This document shows positions 61,075-64,000 of a stretch of 64,000 nucleotides of DNA, piece after piece (positions within the stretch are counted from its first letter, which is position 1; every line of letters starts with the position of its first letter). The stretch is from an uncultured Bacteroidales bacterium (GTDB lineage: Bacteria > Bacteroidota > Bacteroidia > Bacteroidales > Muribaculaceae). Under the pieces are notes generated by a model. That model was not told where the DNA came from and made no database searches. It saw only the letters and a list, made by a program, of their open reading frames with translations. The position numbers were made by a program, and so were the translations under genes. Where the stretch lies: assembly GCA_946412245.1 (NCBI GenBank), contig CAMKGM010000004.1, positions 18,933 through 82,932 of the forward strand, written 5' to 3'.

Positions 61075-61662
61075 ATGGCAACTAAAATCAGACTGCAACG
61101 TCATGGTCACAAAGACTACGCGTTCTATCCCATTGTCATCGCCGATAGCAGGGCACCACGAGATGGTAGATTTATTGAAAGGATTGGTTCTTATAACCCA
61201 AACACTAATCCTGCTACAATAAGTTTAAATTTCGAGAGAGCTCTCTACTGGCTCAACTGTGGAGCTATCCCCACCGACACCGTTCGTAACATCCTTTCGC
61301 GCGAGGGCGTGCTCATGATGAAGCACCTCCAGGGTGGCGTGAAGAAGGGCGCTTTCTCACAAGAAGAGGCTCAAAAGCGTTTCGACGCTTGGAAGGCTGA
61401 AAAAGACGCTAAGATTGAGGCCGTTCGCAACGAAGTTCGCGAGAGCAAGAAGAACGCCAACAAAGAGCGCCTGGCTGAAGAAACCAAGAAGAACGAAGCT
61501 AAAGCTGAGGCTGTAGCTAAGAAGAAAGCCGAGATTGCTGCCGCTAAGGCAAAAGCTGAGGCTGAAGCCGCTGCCGCTGCTGCTCCCGCCGAGGAAGCTG
61601 CTGGTGAAGAAGCTCCCGCCGCTGAAGCTCCTGCTGAAGAGGCTCCCGCTGCCGAAGCTTAA
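61075..61662 (+). CDS. rpsP: 30S ribosomal protein S16 with long C-terminal extension
   Basis: 195 residues, against about 80-90 in most bacteria. The S16 core is at residues 1-85 ([48 protein letters not shown]). The remaining 110 residues are a Lys/Glu/Ala-rich helix that ends in Ala/Glu/Pro repeats. Such tails occur in Bacteroidetes S16. No separate promoter is obvious; transcription may come through from tRNA-Gln. Confidence 0.95.
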   Translation: MATKIRLQRHGHKDYAFYPIVIADSRAPRDGRFIERIGSYNPNTNPATISLNFERALYWLNCGAIPTDTVRNILSREGVLMMKHLQGGVKKGAFSQEEAQKRFDAWKAEKDAKIEAVRNEVRESKKNANKERLAEETKKNEAKAEAVAKKKAEIAAAKAKAEAEAAAAAAPAEEAAGEEAPAAEAPAEEAPAAEA

Positions 61663-61694
61663 TCAACCCGCTTCATTCACAAAGCCAATAAGCG

Positions 61695-61730
61695 ATGGGC
61701 ACTACATCTGTAGTGTCCATTTCTTTTTTC
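61695..61730 (+). terminator. Terminator of rpsP
   Basis: ATGGGCACTACA/TGTAGTGTCCAT with a 2-base loop and TTTCTTTTTT after it. Confidence 0.9.
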
Positions 61731-61765
61731 TAATCGCGTCTGCACATCGTTTATCATGGGTATTA

Positions 61766-61797
61766 TTTGGAAAATTCTGCACCGCTCATTAACTTTG
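61766..61797 (+). promoter_or_regulatory. Promoter of kdsB
   Basis: TTTG (61766-61769), 20 bases, TAACTTTG (61790-61797); start codon at 61820. Confidence 0.85.
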
Positions 61798-61819
61798 CGT
61801 CACTAAAACCAAACTACTT

Positions 61820-62590
61820 ATGAACAACCTGACTTTTATTGGCATCATTCCCGCAAGATATGCCTCTACCCGATTTCCGGGCAAACCTCTCGCCATGCTC
61901 GGCGGTAAACCCGTCATTCAGCGTGTATACGAACAAGTGAGCTTAGTACTCGATAATGCTGTGGTGGCCACTGACGACGAACGCATTGCCCACGCGGTTG
62001 AATCTTTCGGAGGACGATATGTCATGACACGCACCGACCACAAGAGCGGCACCGACCGATGCATGGAAGCCTACGAGAAGAACAATGGCGGTGAAGATGT
62101 GATCATCAACATACAAGGCGACGAGCCTTTCATACAACCCGATCAACTGCGCGCCATCATGGCATGCTTCGACGACCCGGCCACCGACATCGCAACCCTG
62201 GTCAAACCCTTCGACCCATCGCTGCCCGTGACTGACCTGCTGAATCCCAACGCGGCTAAGGTCGTGATTGACAAGAACCGTAACGCTCTCTATTTTTCAC
62301 GCTCGGTCATCCCCTATCTCCGTGGCATTCCGCAAGAAGAATGGCCCGGCAAGCACCAGTACTACACGCATCTGGGCATGTACGCCTATCGTGCGCACGT
62401 GCTGCAATCCATCACCGCCCTACCTCAATCGCCGCTTGAAATCGCCGAATCGCTTGAGCAGTTGCGCTGGCTGGAGAACGGCTTGACCATCAAGGTGGGC
62501 ATGAGCCACACTCAAACGATTGGCATCGACACCCCTGACGACTTGAAACGCGCCGAACAACATCTCAAAGCCCTGACCGACAAAGCTTAA
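61820..62590 (+). CDS. kdsB: 3-deoxy-manno-octulosonate cytidylyltransferase
   Basis: 256 residues. FIGIIPARYASTRFPGKPLA is the CMP-sugar synthetase nucleotide loop, followed by VVATDDERI, KSGTDRCMEA, INIQGDEPFI and YYTHLGMYAYR, all typical of KdsB. It activates Kdo with CTP for lipid A-core assembly. It has its own promoter, and the M16 homologue follows after 30 bases. Confidence 0.96.
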   Translation: MNNLTFIGIIPARYASTRFPGKPLAMLGGKPVIQRVYEQVSLVLDNAVVATDDERIAHAVESFGGRYVMTRTDHKSGTDRCMEAYEKNNGGEDVIINIQGDEPFIQPDQLRAIMACFDDPATDIATLVKPFDPSLPVTDLLNPNAAKVVIDKNRNALYFSRSVIPYLRGIPQEEWPGKHQYYTHLGMYAYRAHVLQSITALPQSPLEIAESLEQLRWLENGLTIKVGMSHTQTIGIDTPDDLKRAEQHLKALTDKA

Positions 62591-62620
62591 CACAACACCA
62601 CCACACTCAAACTCAACGCT

Positions 62621-63922
62621 ATGCCCACATCACTCAAACGCCCCGTAATTCACAACTTCCCTACACTGCGTCTCAATTGTCCCTCACCTATGCGACTCGC
62701 TAACGGCATGCAGATGTGGGTAATAGGCAATGGCGAAGACGAGATTAATCGCTTCACCCTCATTATGGGCGGCGGCGCCATGCACGAAAGCAAGGCTATG
62801 ACGGCCTACATCACCGCGGCCAATGTGCTGCAAGGCAGCAATCGATTCAGCCCGGAGCAAGTGGCACGACTTCTTGACTACTACGGCGCATGGAAGGCTT
62901 CACAAAGCCATGACTTTTGCTCAATTCTCTCCATTTCATCGCTTAACGAGCACTTCGAGAAGATGTTAGACCTCTTCAAGAGCTGCGTGACCGAGCCTTC
63001 GTTCCCCGACGACGAACTATCCGTGCTCAAACAGCGACTGGCCGGCAACTGCGCCACCTCCCGGCAACAAGTGGCCACGCTTGCCGGCGATGCCATGAAA
63101 CAACTGTACTACGGCCCCACTCATCCCTTGTCAAGAGTCACCACGCCTGAAGGGATTCTTTCCATAGACCGCAACGACATAATGCAGTTCTACACTCAGC
63201 ACTATAACGCGTCAAACGCCCGAATTATTCTTGCAGGCAAGATTGGCGACAAGGAACTGGCCACCGTGGAACGCGTTTTCGGGTCGTGGACCGCCAATGG
63301 GCCGGTTGACAACGACGACGAGCCGCCCATCGTGCCGCAAGACAAGATGCTGCAAATCGTTGACAAACCGGGGGCTGTACAGTCAGCAATCAACATCACA
63401 TTGCGAGCCATTCCTCGCCGCCACCCCGACTACAATAAACTGCGGATACTCATCATGGCACTCGGTGGATACTTCGGCAGCCGACTCAATCAAAACATTC
63501 GCGAAGAGAAAGGCTACACCTATGGCATAAGAGGATTTCTGGCCGGACGCAAAGCCGATGCCTACATCGGCATCAACACCGAGTGCGCCACACAATACAC
63601 CTGGCGCATCATTGATGAGGTGAAGCTGGAAATGCTAAAGCTACAAAACAAGCCTATACCAAAGGTAGAGCTTGACGTAGTCAAACAACACATCATCAGC
63701 GACTTGGCAAAAACATTCGACACCCCGTTCACCATGGCCGAATATGTAAACGGAACACTCCTGAACGGAACATATCCCGAATACTTTAACGACCAAATCG
63801 ACACGCTGCAGACTGTGACTGCGACCGAACTGCAAGAACTCGCGCAGCGCTATCTACTTCCCGAGAAAATGCGCATCGTCATCGCCGGCGACGCCCAAGC
63901 CATCCACCACCTCAAACCATAG
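62621..63922 (+). CDS. M16-family peptidase homologue lacking the zinc motif
   Basis: 433 residues. The two-domain M16 fold is recognisable (GGGAMHESKAMTAYI, EPSFPDDELSVLKQRL, YYGPTHPLSRV, and REEKGYTYGIRGF with the conserved Arg/Tyr pair). At the place of the HxxEH zinc motif it reads ITAANVLQG, so the metal ligands are missing. It is probably the inactive, substrate-gripping subunit of a heterodimer. A catalytic partner might lie beyond the right edge. It has no signal peptide. Downstream to the window end I see no further gene. Confidence 0.85.
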   Translation: MPTSLKRPVIHNFPTLRLNCPSPMRLANGMQMWVIGNGEDEINRFTLIMGGGAMHESKAMTAYITAANVLQGSNRFSPEQVARLLDYYGAWKASQSHDFCSILSISSLNEHFEKMLDLFKSCVTEPSFPDDELSVLKQRLAGNCATSRQQVATLAGDAMKQLYYGPTHPLSRVTTPEGILSIDRNDIMQFYTQHYNASNARIILAGKIGDKELATVERVFGSWTANGPVDNDDEPPIVPQDKMLQIVDKPGAVQSAINITLRAIPRRHPDYNKLRILIMALGGYFGSRLNQNIREEKGYTYGIRGFLAGRKADAYIGINTECATQYTWRIIDEVKLEMLKLQNKPIPKVELDVVKQHIISDLAKTFDTPFTMAEYVNGTLLNGTYPEYFNDQIDTLQTVTATELQELAQRYLLPEKMRIVIAGDAQAIHHLKP

Positions 63923-64000
63923 GTAAACACCGGGAAGGCGAGGAAGTGTATCGTCCTGAAAAAAGTTGACTCGGGAAAAGTTAATAATATGTTAATTCAA

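Noticed and set aside
63923..64000. Sequence after the M16 homologue as an element end
   Set aside because: Only 78 bases are available, with short G-run and AT-rich parts; nothing can be supported.

Overview
The window looks like chromosomal DNA from a member of the order Bacteroidales, probably a gut lineage close to Prevotellaceae or Muribaculaceae. This rests on many promoters of the Bacteroidetes primary-sigma type (TAnnTTTG, often with TTTG 19-21 bases upstream), on secreted proteins with type IX secretion-like C-terminal domains, on Bacteroidetes-restricted families (DUF4836, DUF5686, DUF4301, GGGtGRT), and on a ribosomal protein S16 with a long Ala/Glu/Lys tail. There is no prophage, complete insertion sequence or CRISPR array.

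Layout. 1-2077: cell-wall sugar recycling pair (amino-sugar kinase fused to a RapZ C-terminal domain, then a MurU-like uridylyltransferase), followed by a broken dockerin gene. 2582-6072 (-): two DUF4836-like lipoproteins and a small protein. 6279-8441 (+): a 74-residue protein, agmatine deiminase and N-carbamoylputrescine amidase (agmatine to putrescine). 8438-16027: DUF5686 outer-membrane protein, CYTH phosphatase, RlmD and pyruvate phosphate dikinase. 16250-18280: M13 peptidase, then about 570 bases of gene-poor, repeat-bearing DNA. 18850-20645 (-): two small lipoproteins with repeated VYGPP motifs and a radical SAM/SPASM enzyme, which form a candidate peptide-modification system. 20752-26614: a rearranged segment in which a 1.15-kb, almost identical copy of the 3' half of relA abuts a 5'-truncated htpG; ridA, a dockerin-bearing C10 peptidase and the full relA follow. 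26700-30062: DUF4301 protein, thioredoxin-like protein and the rpsF-rpsR-rplI operon. 30063-30892: an unusual cluster of hairpin repeats.

30893-44074 (+) is a surface-protein island: a 1583-residue protein with five repeats of about 235 residues, mosaic proteins with type IX-like tails, three dockerin-bearing proteins and two metallophosphoesterases. 44094-49614 is housekeeping: ABC-F ATPase, aspartyl protease with PDZ domain, RadA and a TrmH-family methyltransferase. 49801-51815 (-) holds ptb-buk (butyryl-CoA to butyrate with ATP). A small tail-anchored protein, tRNA-Arg, a secreted propeller-like protein, the GGGtGRT/NifU-like pair and a lipocalin-like lipoprotein follow. 57024-64000: a hidden 48-residue membrane protein, the DUF2520-kdsC-maf operon, an ATP-grasp-like protein, tRNA-Gln, rpsP, kdsB (with kdsC, two Kdo steps of lipopolysaccharide synthesis) and an M16 homologue that lacks its metal site.

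The strongest candidate for a poorly described system is the radical SAM/VYGPP lipoprotein operon. The most unusual genome structure is the relA/htpG rearrangement, followed by the hairpin repeat cluster at 30241-30560. All names come from reading motifs by eye; no database search was run.
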